Below, piece after piece: positions 1-6,096 of a DNA stretch of 6,208 bases. The stretch spans positions 1-6,208 of the forward strand of contig NZ_CARBVX010000037.1 in NCBI RefSeq assembly GCF_948948975.1, read 5' to 3'. Numbering within the stretch: the stretch's first letter is position 1; every line of letters starts with the position of its first letter. The stretch is from an uncultured Lactobacillus sp. (GTDB taxonomy: Bacteria > Bacillota > Bacilli > Lactobacillales > Lactobacillaceae). The position numbers and the translations under genes were made by a program. The notes below the pieces were generated by a model that was not told the DNA's origin, made no database searches, and was given only the letters and a program-made list of their open reading frames with translations.

Positions 1-31
1 TTTCTTTAAGACTAGAGTCATTTATTTTCAT
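1..31 (-). CDS. Start of a probable double-glycine leader peptide gene (partial, runs off left edge)
   Basis: Only the first ten codons are visible, reading MKINDSSLKE from an ATG at position 31. A clear ribosome binding site, GAGG at 41-38, lies six bases before the ATG, so this is a real translation start and not chance. The visible residues align with the LafX leader MKLNDKELSKIVGG: M-K-hydrophobic-N-D at the start and Leu at position 8. The next expected residues would be Ile/Val-Val-Gly-Gly, and the base after the last codon is A, which allows Ile. I infer another bacteriocin-like peptide secreted by the same exporter. It could instead be an unrelated small protein, because neither a Gly-Gly nor a mature part is inside the window. 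Confidence 0.5.
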   Translation of the reverse strand, partial: MKINDSSLKE

Positions 32-79
32 AATTTTCCTCATCTCTTATAATTACTGTAGTTTACTAAAAAATTTTAC

Positions 80-115
80 ATAAATACTCCATGATAACTA
101 TCATGGAGTATTTAT
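80..115 (-). terminator. Perfect inverted repeat after the lafAXI genes, probable intrinsic terminator
   Basis: Positions 80-96 and 99-115 are exact reverse complements (17 bp) around a 2-nt centre; as RNA this gives about 16 pairs closed by a tetraloop. Reading on the minus strand, a run of six T lies at 73-68, seven bases after the stem. The hairpin sits about 90 nt beyond the lafI stop, consistent with the end of the bacteriocin transcript. The stem is AT-rich and the T run is slightly detached, so partial read-through or a role in RNA processing or stability is possible. Confidence 0.65.
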
Positions 116-148
116 ATAGCTATTACTTAAAGTCGTTTTACAGACCAA
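109..148 (-). promoter_or_regulatory. lafA-promoter-like sequence upstream of the left-edge gene
   Basis: Reading the minus strand, TTGGTC (148-143) is followed 21 nt later by AGCTAT. Around this lies ACTTTAAGTAATA (133-121) and GCTATATAAATA (120-109). The region before lafA holds the same elements in the same order: TTGGTC at 1166-1161, then ACTTTAGTAA and GCTATGCATATAAATA. A TATAAA at 116-111 is a candidate -10 box. No good -35 box is seen, which is common for activator-dependent promoters. The second upstream repeat found before lafA is not evident here. It would serve the gene beginning at 31. The shared sequence could also be a degraded copy left by duplication. Confidence 0.4.
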
Positions 149-203
149 TTTGGTATTCTAATTTTTATTTATATACGATTGAAATAGATAAATTATTTAG
201 ACT

Positions 204-578
204 TTATTTTTTGTTTTTCAAAATATACTTACTTATGATTATTAAAGCTGCTCCTCCACCAAAGAAAAGCCAAAACTTGATAGTATAACCAAGATCTGTT
301 GAATTATATAAATTAGTTAAAAAGAGATATATAGGAGCACATAAATAGCATAACCACCATACAAGCTCATATTTTTCATTCCATTTCAATAATTTGGGTG
401 TAACTGAAAAATACATAGTAGTAACTAAAAGTAAAATCACAATAATTATTGCCAATACTTGATTATAAGTAAAATGTAAGCCATACTCATGAACATTTCC
501 GATAAATATTATCAATCCAGTAATCGTAATTACCCATGACAATATCCTTAGACCAATAATTTTATAATGTTTAGTCAT
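204..578 (-). CDS. lafI: Lactacin F immunity protein (probable)
   Basis: This 124-residue protein is almost entirely membrane-embedded. Four hydrophobic segments are visible at about residues 8-28, 36-57, 73-92 and 100-119, with a lysine-rich C-terminus. There are no catalytic motifs. Size, membrane character and position directly after lafA and lafX match the third gene of the lactacin F operon (orfZ/lafI), the presumed self-protection protein that shields the producer from the pore-forming pair. The start is ATG at 578 with TAGG at 590-587, eight bases upstream. An 86-nt gap containing an imperfect hairpin separates it from lafX, so its expression could be tuned separately. The immunity role is inferred from context and recognition of the operon; nothing in the protein alone proves it. 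Confidence 0.8.
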   Translation of the reverse strand: MTKHYKIIGLRILSWVITITGLIIFIGNVHEYGLHFTYNQVLAIIIVILLLVTTMYFSVTPKLLKWNEKYELVWWLCYLCAPIYLFLTNLYNSTDLGYTIKFWLFFGGGAALIIISKYILKNKK

Positions 579-607
579 TTAAACTACCTACTAATGAATC
601 TATGAAT

Positions 608-651
608 AAAGTAATGCAGTGCTAAATATCAAATCATCACTGTTTTACTTT
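608..651 (-). repeat. Imperfect hairpin between lafX and lafI
   Basis: Positions 608-621 and 638-651 can pair: seven pairs, then two mismatched positions, then five pairs closing a 16-nt loop. It begins about 14 nt after the lafX stop and ends about 30 nt before the lafI start codon. It has no strong T run after it, so it is more likely a weak attenuator or an RNA-processing or stabilising structure than a full terminator. In an AT-rich spacer such a stem could also be chance. Confidence 0.35.
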
Positions 652-664
652 AATTGACTATAGT

Positions 665-853
665 TTAATTATGAGTATAGCCAAAATAACCTCCTATTGC
701 TGCACCTCCTACACCACAAATTGCCATTCCCCATGGGCCAAAACTTTTACATGCTTTAATACCAGTTCCTGCGCCACTAGCAGCTGATAAAACAGTATCT
801 CCCCATCGATTTCCACCAACAATCTTTGATAATTCTTTGTCATTTAATTTCAT
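665..853 (-). CDS. lafX: Lactacin F second peptide precursor, LafX
   Basis: I recognise the mature peptide, starting NRWGDTV and ending GYTHN, as LafX, partner of LafA in the two-peptide pore-forming bacteriocin lactacin F. From the ATG at 853 the precursor is 62 residues: a 14-residue leader, MKLNDKELSKIVGG, cut after Gly-Gly, then 48 residues. The mature part is glycine-rich, with GxxxG motifs at 13-17, 36-40 and 40-44 that in class IIb peptides mediate helix-helix packing. It has cysteines at 21 and 32. An in-frame TTG two codons earlier (859) is rejected because AGGA (865-862) sits only three bases from it but eight bases from the ATG. That ribosome site overlaps the lafA stop codon, so the two peptides are probably translationally coupled and made in similar amounts. 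Confidence 0.93.
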   Translation of the reverse strand: MKLNDKELSKIVGGNRWGDTVLSAASGAGTGIKACKSFGPWGMAICGVGGAAIGGYFGYTHN

Positions 854-863
854 TGTCAAAATC

Positions 864-1091
864 CTACTTTCTTATCTTGCCAAAACCACCTGTTGCAGCT
901 GTAACCCCTGTCCATAAAATAGGAAGATAATGGGCACCAGCTACAGCACATGCAGGTCCACAAATTGTACCACCAACTGTAGCCCCAATCATAGCTGATC
1001 CCACTGCTCCTCCCACATTTGTTTGCCAATTATTTCTTCCACCAACAACGACTGCTAAATCTTTATGTGATAAATAATTAAATTGTTTCAT
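864..1091 (-). CDS. lafA: Lactacin F first peptide precursor, LafA
   Basis: A 75-residue precursor with an 18-residue leader ending LAVVVGG and a 57-residue mature peptide that begins RNNWQTN and ends GGFGKIRK. I recognise it as LafA, the lactacin F peptide with bacteriocin activity of its own that LafX strengthens and broadens. GxxxG motifs lie at mature positions 9-13, 18-22 and 23-27, typical of class IIb pairs that form a membrane pore together. Cysteines at 26 and 30 flank a Gly-Pro-Ala turn. The cationic tail KIRK fits binding to anionic membranes. The ATG at 1091 has a near-perfect ribosome site, AGGAGG at 1105-1100, eight bases upstream, suggesting strong translation. It is the first gene of the lafAXI operon behind its own promoter region. 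Confidence 0.95.
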   Translation of the reverse strand: MKQFNYLSHKDLAVVVGGRNNWQTNVGGAVGSAMIGATVGGTICGPACAVAGAHYLPILWTGVTAATGGFGKIRK

Positions 1092-1191
1092 GATAGAAAC
1101 CTCCTAAAATTTTATTTATATGCATAGCTTACTAAAGTTATCATCTTAAGATATAAAATTGACCAATATTGTTCTATTTGTGTCTAAAATT
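1092..1191 (-). promoter_or_regulatory. Putative pheromone-responsive promoter of lafAXI
   Basis: Reading the minus strand, two imperfect direct repeats, AATTTTAGACA (1191-1181) and AATATTGGTCA (1170-1160), match at 8 of 11 positions and start exactly 21 bp apart. LytTR-type regulators of bacteriocin loci typically bind paired repeats with about this two-turn period just upstream of a poor -35 box. A candidate -35, TTAAGA (1149-1144), starts a further 21 bp on and lies inside the palindrome ATCTTAAGAT (1152-1143). Candidate -10 boxes are TATGCA (1126-1121, 17-bp spacer) or TATAAA (1120-1115). The region ends in the AGGAGG ribosome site, so the 5' leader is very short. The existence of a promoter here is likely; the exact boxes are uncertain. 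Confidence 0.55.
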
Positions 1192-1217
1192 ACTTTTATT
1201 AACTAAATTAGTATTTT

Positions 1218-1811
1218 TTACTTATTATTCCTTACCTTATCCAAAAGATATTTTAAATACGTACTCCTACCGGTCATTATCGTCACATTCCCCTGCATCC
1301 CATATTTAATATTCTCATCATTAACTTTTGCAGTCGAAATAATTTCGTACATATTTTGTTTATTCATGTTCACAGGATAGACTCCAATTTCCTTTACCTT
1401 ACCAGTCAAGTGTCTAGTTAAGCCATCTCCAGTAGGTACAGAAAAGGTTAACGACTGTCCCTTTTTAATAGTCGAGACTTTGTCGCTTGTCACATAAGTT
1501 ACAATTTTTATTTTATTCTTAGCTTTCATAACAGGCATTAAACTAATCCCACTATCTTGATCAACATGAGCTACCCACTTTTGACCATGTTTCGTAACGA
1601 CTTGTCCCTCATCATAGTTAACATTTTTCTGCTTAATTACAACCGTTGGTTCAACAACACCAACCGAAGAGACTGTATTCTGCCTAACTGCAAAAAAAGA
1701 TCCAACAAATAAAAGTAAGACAAAAATAGCTGCTGGAATAATAATCATAGTCGAAAAATTTCTATACTTATAGGAATAGAATTCGGTACTTTCATAATTC
1801 TTTGCATCCAT
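1218..1811 (-). CDS. Short bacteriocin-export accessory protein (HlyD/MesE-like, compact form)
   Basis: A 197-residue single-pass membrane protein: a cytoplasmic N-terminus with the YKYRNFST motif, one transmembrane helix at about 21-43, then an extracellular part. The C-terminal half ([46 protein letters not shown]) resembles the C-terminal domain of class II bacteriocin transport accessory proteins such as MesE and PlnH, which aid the ABC exporter. Those are usually about 450-475 residues. Here the central coiled-coil and much of the linker appear to be missing, while both ends are intact. There is no frameshift or stop, so it looks like a natural compact form and not a decayed gene. The start is ATG at 1811, with AGGTGAG (1823-1817) overlapping the exporter's stop codon; the gap is 10 nt. 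Confidence 0.8.
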   Translation of the reverse strand: MDAKNYESTEFYSYKYRNFSTMIIIPAAIFVLLLFVGSFFAVRQNTVSSVGVVEPTVVIKQKNVNYDEGQVVTKHGQKWVAHVDQDSGISLMPVMKAKNKIKIVTYVTSDKVSTIKKGQSLTFSVPTGDGLTRHLTGKVKEIGVYPVNMNKQNMYEIISTAKVNDENIKYGMQGNVTIMTGRSTYLKYLLDKVRNNK

Positions 1812-1821
1812 CTGTACTCAC

Positions 1822-3981
1822 CTATCCCTTCACTAAGTCATAATAAAAGCCATGCATATTCATCAATTCGCTGTGACTGCCTTCTTCAACTATCTGGCCA
1901 CGATCAATTACAACAACCTTATCTGCTCGTTCCGCAATTGCCAGACGGTGTGCGATAAAAATAATTGTCTTATCTTTGAGCTTCATCAAATTATCAATTA
2001 CTCTCTTCTCAGTAATTGTATCTAAGCCACTTGTTACTTCATCAAAGATAAATACCTTTGCAGGAGATAATAATGCCCGAGCAATTGTTAACCTTTGTTT
2101 TTGTCCACCAGATAGAATTTTTGCATTTTCATCTAATTTTGTTTCAAATTGCAAAGGTAGATTAGCTATTTCTTGGTCAATCTCAGCAATCTGACAAGCC
2201 TCTATTACATTTTCTTCAGTGATATCTGGCCTACAACCTAACAACAAATTCTCTCTAACTGTTCCAGAAAAGATATATGGGGTTTGAGGTACATAATTCA
2301 CATATGATCGCAAGCTATGCTTATTAATCTCACTTGTTGCATGGCCATTTAAAATGACTTGACCCTTACTTGGCGAAAAGAAATCTACTAACAACTTAAC
2401 CATTGTTGATTTTCCAGATCCACTCATTCCAACAATCGTTAATTTTTCGCCCTGGTTAATTTTTAGATTAATATCTTTTAAGACATCTGCACCATAACCA
2501 TAGCGATAATCCACATTCTTATATTCAATATTTCCTTCTAGGAGCTTACAATCTTCAATAGCAGTCTTCTGATTGAATTCACTTTTTACTTGATAGACCT
2601 CATTCAATCGATTTTGAGCAACACTAGCTGATTGAAGTCGCGGTTGCAGATTAATAATATTTTGCAGTGGATCAATAAAATATGCCAGCAACGCATTAAA
2701 AGTCATCAACTGACCAATGCTCAATTGTCCTTGCATTACAACTTTTGCACCAACCCAAAGAATAATTACATTAAGAGATAATTGAATAAATGTCTTGAGT
2801 GCTGTCTGCAAGCTCTCAGTTTTGCTGTATTTAAAAGATTTTTTTAAGTAATCTACAAACTGACTATCGATTCTTCTATACCTTGTATTCTCACTATTTA
2901 ATGCTTTAATTGTTTCAATTCCTTGAATGTCTTCAATAACTGAAGAACTCAAAACAGCATTACTTTCCATTTGCTCATTATTTAATTTTTCAAACTTTTT
3001 AGTAAAACCTAGAATTACAACTGCATAAATAGGTAAAGCCAATAATGTGATTCCAAACAAAGTCATACTCTGAGCCGCTAATACTAATCCCATTACGATT
3101 ACAATTGATAGATCTAAGAAAAGCGAGATAACCGTACTTGCCAAAGCATCAATAATTCTACTTGCATCAGAAAAACGTGAAGTAATTTCACCCGTTCTTC
3201 TTGTTACAAAAAATTCCATCGGTAATTCAAAAATATGTCTAATATATTGAAGATTTAAATCAATACTTAATCTTTGTCCTAAAACATTTAGCAAAAAATT
3301 CTGTCCATAGGAGAAGATAGAATTAAAGACATAAGCAATTAACAATCCGACTGCTAAGATTGATAAAGTCTGATAAGTACCACTTGGAATATAAGTATCA
3401 ATTATTCCTTGAACAAAATATGAACTACAGATACTAATTATGGTCATTAATAAAGCGGCTAGAATGATATTAATCATTAGCCGCTTTTGTTTAAACATAT
3501 ATGGAAAGAGAGACCATAGGTTATTCTTCTTTTCTTTAATTGGTTCAAAGTTTTCATTGGGAACCATAAAGAGTGCAATCCCTGTCCATTCTTGAGCGAA
3601 CCTATCTTTAGGCATTTTTATCACACCAACTGAAGGATCTGGATCGGCAATTAATAAATAATTTTTAGTATTTTTTAGCACCACATAATAGTGAAGCAAT
3701 TCTCCCTGTTTAAGTACGTGAGCAATAAAAGGATACTGAATACCGTCATCATTAAATAAAGACATATCTGCCTTTACGGCTTCTGTTTTTAAATTAAATT
3801 TCTGGGCTGTTTTAACTAACCCTAAAGCAGTTGTTCCTTCAAGATTAGTACGCGCTTCATGACGTAAATGAGCTAAAGATATACGAGAATGATATTGTTT
3901 TAAGATCATCGCTAAACAAGCAACTCCGCAATCCATCTCATCTACTTGAGGTACATAAACAGATTTATATTTGAATAACAT
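1822..3981 (-). CDS. Bacteriocin ABC exporter with N-terminal C39 leader peptidase
   Basis: A complete 719-residue peptidase-containing ABC transporter that cleaves double-glycine leaders and exports the mature peptides. Domains in order are: C39 peptidase (about 1-140) with Gln12, catalytic Cys18 in MDCGVAC, His97 in HYYVV and Asp113 in ADPDP; a transmembrane region (about 165-445) with six likely helices; and an ATPase domain (about 480-719). The ATPase has Walker A GMSGSGKST (518-526), Q-loop Gln566, signature LSGGQ (623-627), Walker B ending FDE (646-648), D-loop SGLD (651-654) and switch His678. All key residues are present, so it should be active. Expected substrates are LafA, LafX, the pheromone at the right edge and perhaps the left-edge peptide. 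It starts 12 nt after the response regulator, with AAGG at 3993-3990 as ribosome site. Its homologues function as dimers with the accessory protein encoded next. Confidence 0.95.
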   Translation of the reverse strand: MLFKYKSVYVPQVDEMDCGVACLAMILKQYHSRISLAHLRHEARTNLEGTTALGLVKTAQKFNLKTEAVKADMSLFNDDGIQYPFIAHVLKQGELLHYYVVLKNTKNYLLIADPDPSVGVIKMPKDRFAQEWTGIALFMVPNENFEPIKEKKNNLWSLFPYMFKQKRLMINIILAALLMTIISICSSYFVQGIIDTYIPSGTYQTLSILAVGLLIAYVFNSIFSYGQNFLLNVLGQRLSIDLNLQYIRHIFELPMEFFVTRRTGEITSRFSDASRIIDALASTVISLFLDLSIVIVMGLVLAAQSMTLFGITLLALPIYAVVILGFTKKFEKLNNEQMESNAVLSSSVIEDIQGIETIKALNSENTRYRRIDSQFVDYLKKSFKYSKTESLQTALKTFIQLSLNVIILWVGAKVVMQGQLSIGQLMTFNALLAYFIDPLQNIINLQPRLQSASVAQNRLNEVYQVKSEFNQKTAIEDCKLLEGNIEYKNVDYRYGYGADVLKDINLKINQGEKLTIVGMSGSGKSTMVKLLVDFFSPSKGQVILNGHATSEINKHSLRSYVNYVPQTPYIFSGTVRENLLLGCRPDITEENVIEACQIAEIDQEIANLPLQFETKLDENAKILSGGQKQRLTIARALLSPAKVFIFDEVTSGLDTITEKRVIDNLMKLKDKTIIFIAHRLAIAERADKVVVIDRGQIVEEGSHSELMNMHGFYYDLVKG

Positions 3982-3993
3982 AAGTCTTACCTT

Positions 3994-4791
3994 TTATTTA
4001 ACGTTAATTTCTGGATATTTACTTAGTAAATTTTTGACATTTTTTCTACAACTACGAGCAAATATTACTTCGTCACCATTAGGAAATGTTATTGTCTTTT
4101 TCGAAAAATCAATGCTATCAATATTATTTGGATTGACTACGCAAGATTGAGATACTTTAACAAGAAAGTCATTTTCATCACTAATTTTTGAAATATTACT
4201 TCTAAATTCAGCTGAACCAGTTTCAGTTATTAACGTAACTTTATGTTGTGTAGGGCTATTTTCAAGATAATAGATATTAGTATCTTCTACCTTATTTATC
4301 CTGCGGCCTACTTTATAAACAAGCTCTTTTCTTCCAGACTTTGTAAGATTGTTAATACTTTGAATCGCCCCAGTAATTGTTTCTTCTAGACGCTTCATCA
4401 TATCATTTTGGTCTAGTGCTTTATTAATATAACCAATTGCACCAATTCGTCTTCGATAAGTTAAGGGGGCATATTTATCATAAGCAGTAACAAAAATAAT
4501 CTGAGCATTCGGATCTTGTTTTTTGATGAATTCTGCTAAATCTACTCCATTCTTAGCTTCAGAATTTTGACTTAATTCAATATCTAAGAAGTAAATTGCA
4601 TTTTGAATATCCTTAGCCACTACATAACTTACGACTTGCTCAAAGGTAGTGGCAACTTGCTCTACACTAATCTCCACATTTTCATAAGCTGTATTGTCTT
4701 CAACAAAATTATCAACTGCATATCTCACATTATTTGCTAAATTATTCGCTAATGTTCTATCGTCATCACAAATAATTACTGGATATTTCAA
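3994..4791 (-). CDS. LytTR-family response regulator of the bacteriocin regulon
   Basis: A receiver domain is followed by a LytTR DNA-binding domain, the AgrA/PlnC/PlnD type that activates quorum-sensing bacteriocin operons. From the TTG at 4791 it has 265 residues. Acidic-pocket residues lie in IICDDDR near the N-terminus, the phospho-acceptor is Asp70 in YFLDIEL, the switch Thr is in VFVTAYD, and the conserved Lys is in YINKALD. The LytTR domain spans about residue 155 to the end, including LVKVSQSCVVNPNNI and the final FARSCRKNVKNLL. An earlier in-frame TTG at 4815 would overlap the kinase gene by 17 nt but has no ribosome site. The TTG at 4791 lies ten bases after AGAGGAG (4808-4802), which is inside the end of the kinase gene. 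A TTG start and coupling to the kinase suggest low, matched expression. Its likely targets are the repeats before lafA and the unseen pheromone promoter. Confidence 0.92.
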   Translation of the reverse strand: MKYPVIICDDDRTLANNLANNVRYAVDNFVEDNTAYENVEISVEQVATTFEQVVSYVVAKDIQNAIYFLDIELSQNSEAKNGVDLAEFIKKQDPNAQIIFVTAYDKYAPLTYRRRIGAIGYINKALDQNDMMKRLEETITGAIQSINNLTKSGRKELVYKVGRRINKVEDTNIYYLENSPTQHKVTLITETGSAEFRSNISKISDENDFLVKVSQSCVVNPNNIDSIDFSKKTITFPNGDEVIFARSCRKNVKNLLSKYPEINVK

Positions 4792-4798
4792 TATTTTT

Positions 4799-6094
4799 TC
4801 ACTCCTCTGGTTCAATTACGAGATAGAAATCAAAGTATTCCTTTGGCACTTCATAAGAAATAGTCATATTTTCGTATTTATTCTTAATATTATTGATATT
4901 AGCTAAACCCACGCCAGAGTGACTTTTCTTAGTTGAATAACCACGTTGCTGGATCTGTTTAAGTGAAATTTTCGATTCTCTTCTTTTATTTTGAATTTCA
5001 TATTCAAACTCACCATTATCATTTGAATTGATCATAATTTCAATATGGGCTTCTTTATTCCGCTCCAATAACTCTTTACTTTCTTCAATTGCATTATCAC
5101 AACTTATACCAATAATTCTGACTAAATCTAATTCATTAATATTTTTAGGTAATTTAGTAATTTCATCGCTACATTCAAAATTATATGGAATATCTTCGCC
5201 ATACATTTCTGTTAACTTAGCAATAATGATACTTTTCAGAGACTTTATTTTTATATGATTAACATCTCTATATTTTTCAAATGCTTTTGCATTTAAATTA
5301 GCCTTAGTATATTCATCAAGCTTTTGGATTACTTCTTTGGTATTCCCTTCTTGTGCACTGATTTTTAATGAGTTAAACATATTTCGGTAATCATGTCGAA
5401 AAGCACGAAGTTCATCTTCGCTCTCTTCTAAATATTGCGCATAGTCTTGTAATTGTTTTTGCTCTTTTATTAATTTATCTTGTTGTGATTTTTTTAAAAG
5501 ATGCTTTTGAATATTTATTAGTTCCACGTAAGTCGCTATAGCAAAAACTATTTGAACTAATACAAAAATTGTAAAAAATATACTTAATGATGTAACCTTC
5601 TTAGTTTGCGCATAAAAAATCATTGTTAAAGTAGTGGAAACATATAGATAGATCAATAGTCCTATAAACACATTGTGATTTTCACTCATTAAATATGAGT
5701 AAAGAAACTTATATAATGTTTCAATAATAAAAACTGCAAGAATTATAATGCTAATTTGGACCAATAAATCAAGATAAATTATATCCTCAATATGCAAAAG
5801 TTCCATTAAGATGCTATTTAATATATCTATTATGGAATCTACAACTCCCACAATTAAAATTGATCCAACAGCCACGTCTTTTTCTTTACTTTTTCTAAAA
5901 TAAAATATAAAAAATAAAATTTCTAAAAAAGTAGCTAGTTGAACAATGCCTACACATACAATAGGAAGTAATAATAACACTCCACCGAGAATCAAAATAT
6001 TTTTTTTACTAGCTGCAATTTGAGAAACTCTAAAAAATATCCATAAATCGGTTACTCCAGAAATAAGCATTAAAAAGCTATAAACTAACAACAT
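4799..6094 (-). CDS. AgrC/ComD-type sensor histidine kinase (HPK10 class)
   Basis: A 431-residue membrane kinase. The first 190 residues hold about six or seven hydrophobic helices forming the pheromone-sensing domain. A charged linker (KKSQQDKLIKEQKQLQ) that may form a coiled coil leads to the phosphorylation motif AFRHDYRN with His234. The ATPase domain has an N-box in GISCDNAIEES (Asn334) and a G-box GVGLANI. The lack of a classical extended D/F-box set fits the HPK10 family that senses peptide pheromones. The start chosen is ATG at 6094, two bases after the pheromone stop, with GGA (6104-6102) seven bases upstream. A TTG at 6106 would add four residues but has no ribosome site. It should detect the peptide encoded just before it and phosphorylate the regulator that follows. 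Confidence 0.93.
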   Translation of the reverse strand: MLLVYSFLMLISGVTDLWIFFRVSQIAASKKNILILGGVLLLLPIVCVGIVQLATFLEILFFIFYFRKSKEKDVAVGSILIVGVVDSIIDILNSILMELLHIEDIIYLDLLVQISIIILAVFIIETLYKFLYSYLMSENHNVFIGLLIYLYVSTTLTMIFYAQTKKVTSLSIFFTIFVLVQIVFAIATYVELINIQKHLLKKSQQDKLIKEQKQLQDYAQYLEESEDELRAFRHDYRNMFNSLKISAQEGNTKEVIQKLDEYTKANLNAKAFEKYRDVNHIKIKSLKSIIIAKLTEMYGEDIPYNFECSDEITKLPKNINELDLVRIIGISCDNAIEESKELLERNKEAHIEIMINSNDNGEFEYEIQNKRRESKISLKQIQQRGYSTKKSHSGVGLANINNIKNKYENMTISYEVPKEYFDFYLVIEPEE

Positions 6095-6096
6095 TT

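Noticed and set aside
91..288. Plus-strand 65-codon open frame
   Set aside because: It starts inside the terminator hairpin, has no ribosome site and overlaps the 3' end of lafI on the other strand; its AT-rich translation has no recognisable domain.
854..859. TTG start adding two residues to LafX
   Set aside because: The ribosome site would be only three bases away; the ATG at 853 gives proper spacing and the known 62-residue precursor length.
1202..1212. Near-palindrome actaaattagt before the lafA promoter
   Set aside because: Five-base arms in AT-rich DNA are easily chance; there is no T run and no second copy.
1976..2194. Plus-strand 72-codon frame opposite the exporter ATPase domain
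   Set aside because: It is the antisense shadow of highly conserved ABC motifs and has no supporting ribosome site.
4694..4906. Plus-strand 70-codon frame across the kinase-regulator junction
   Set aside because: It is an antisense shadow of two well-supported genes, without a start signal.
5028..5258. Plus-strand 76-codon frame inside the kinase gene
   Set aside because: It is an antisense shadow of the conserved ATPase domain and has no promoter or ribosome site.
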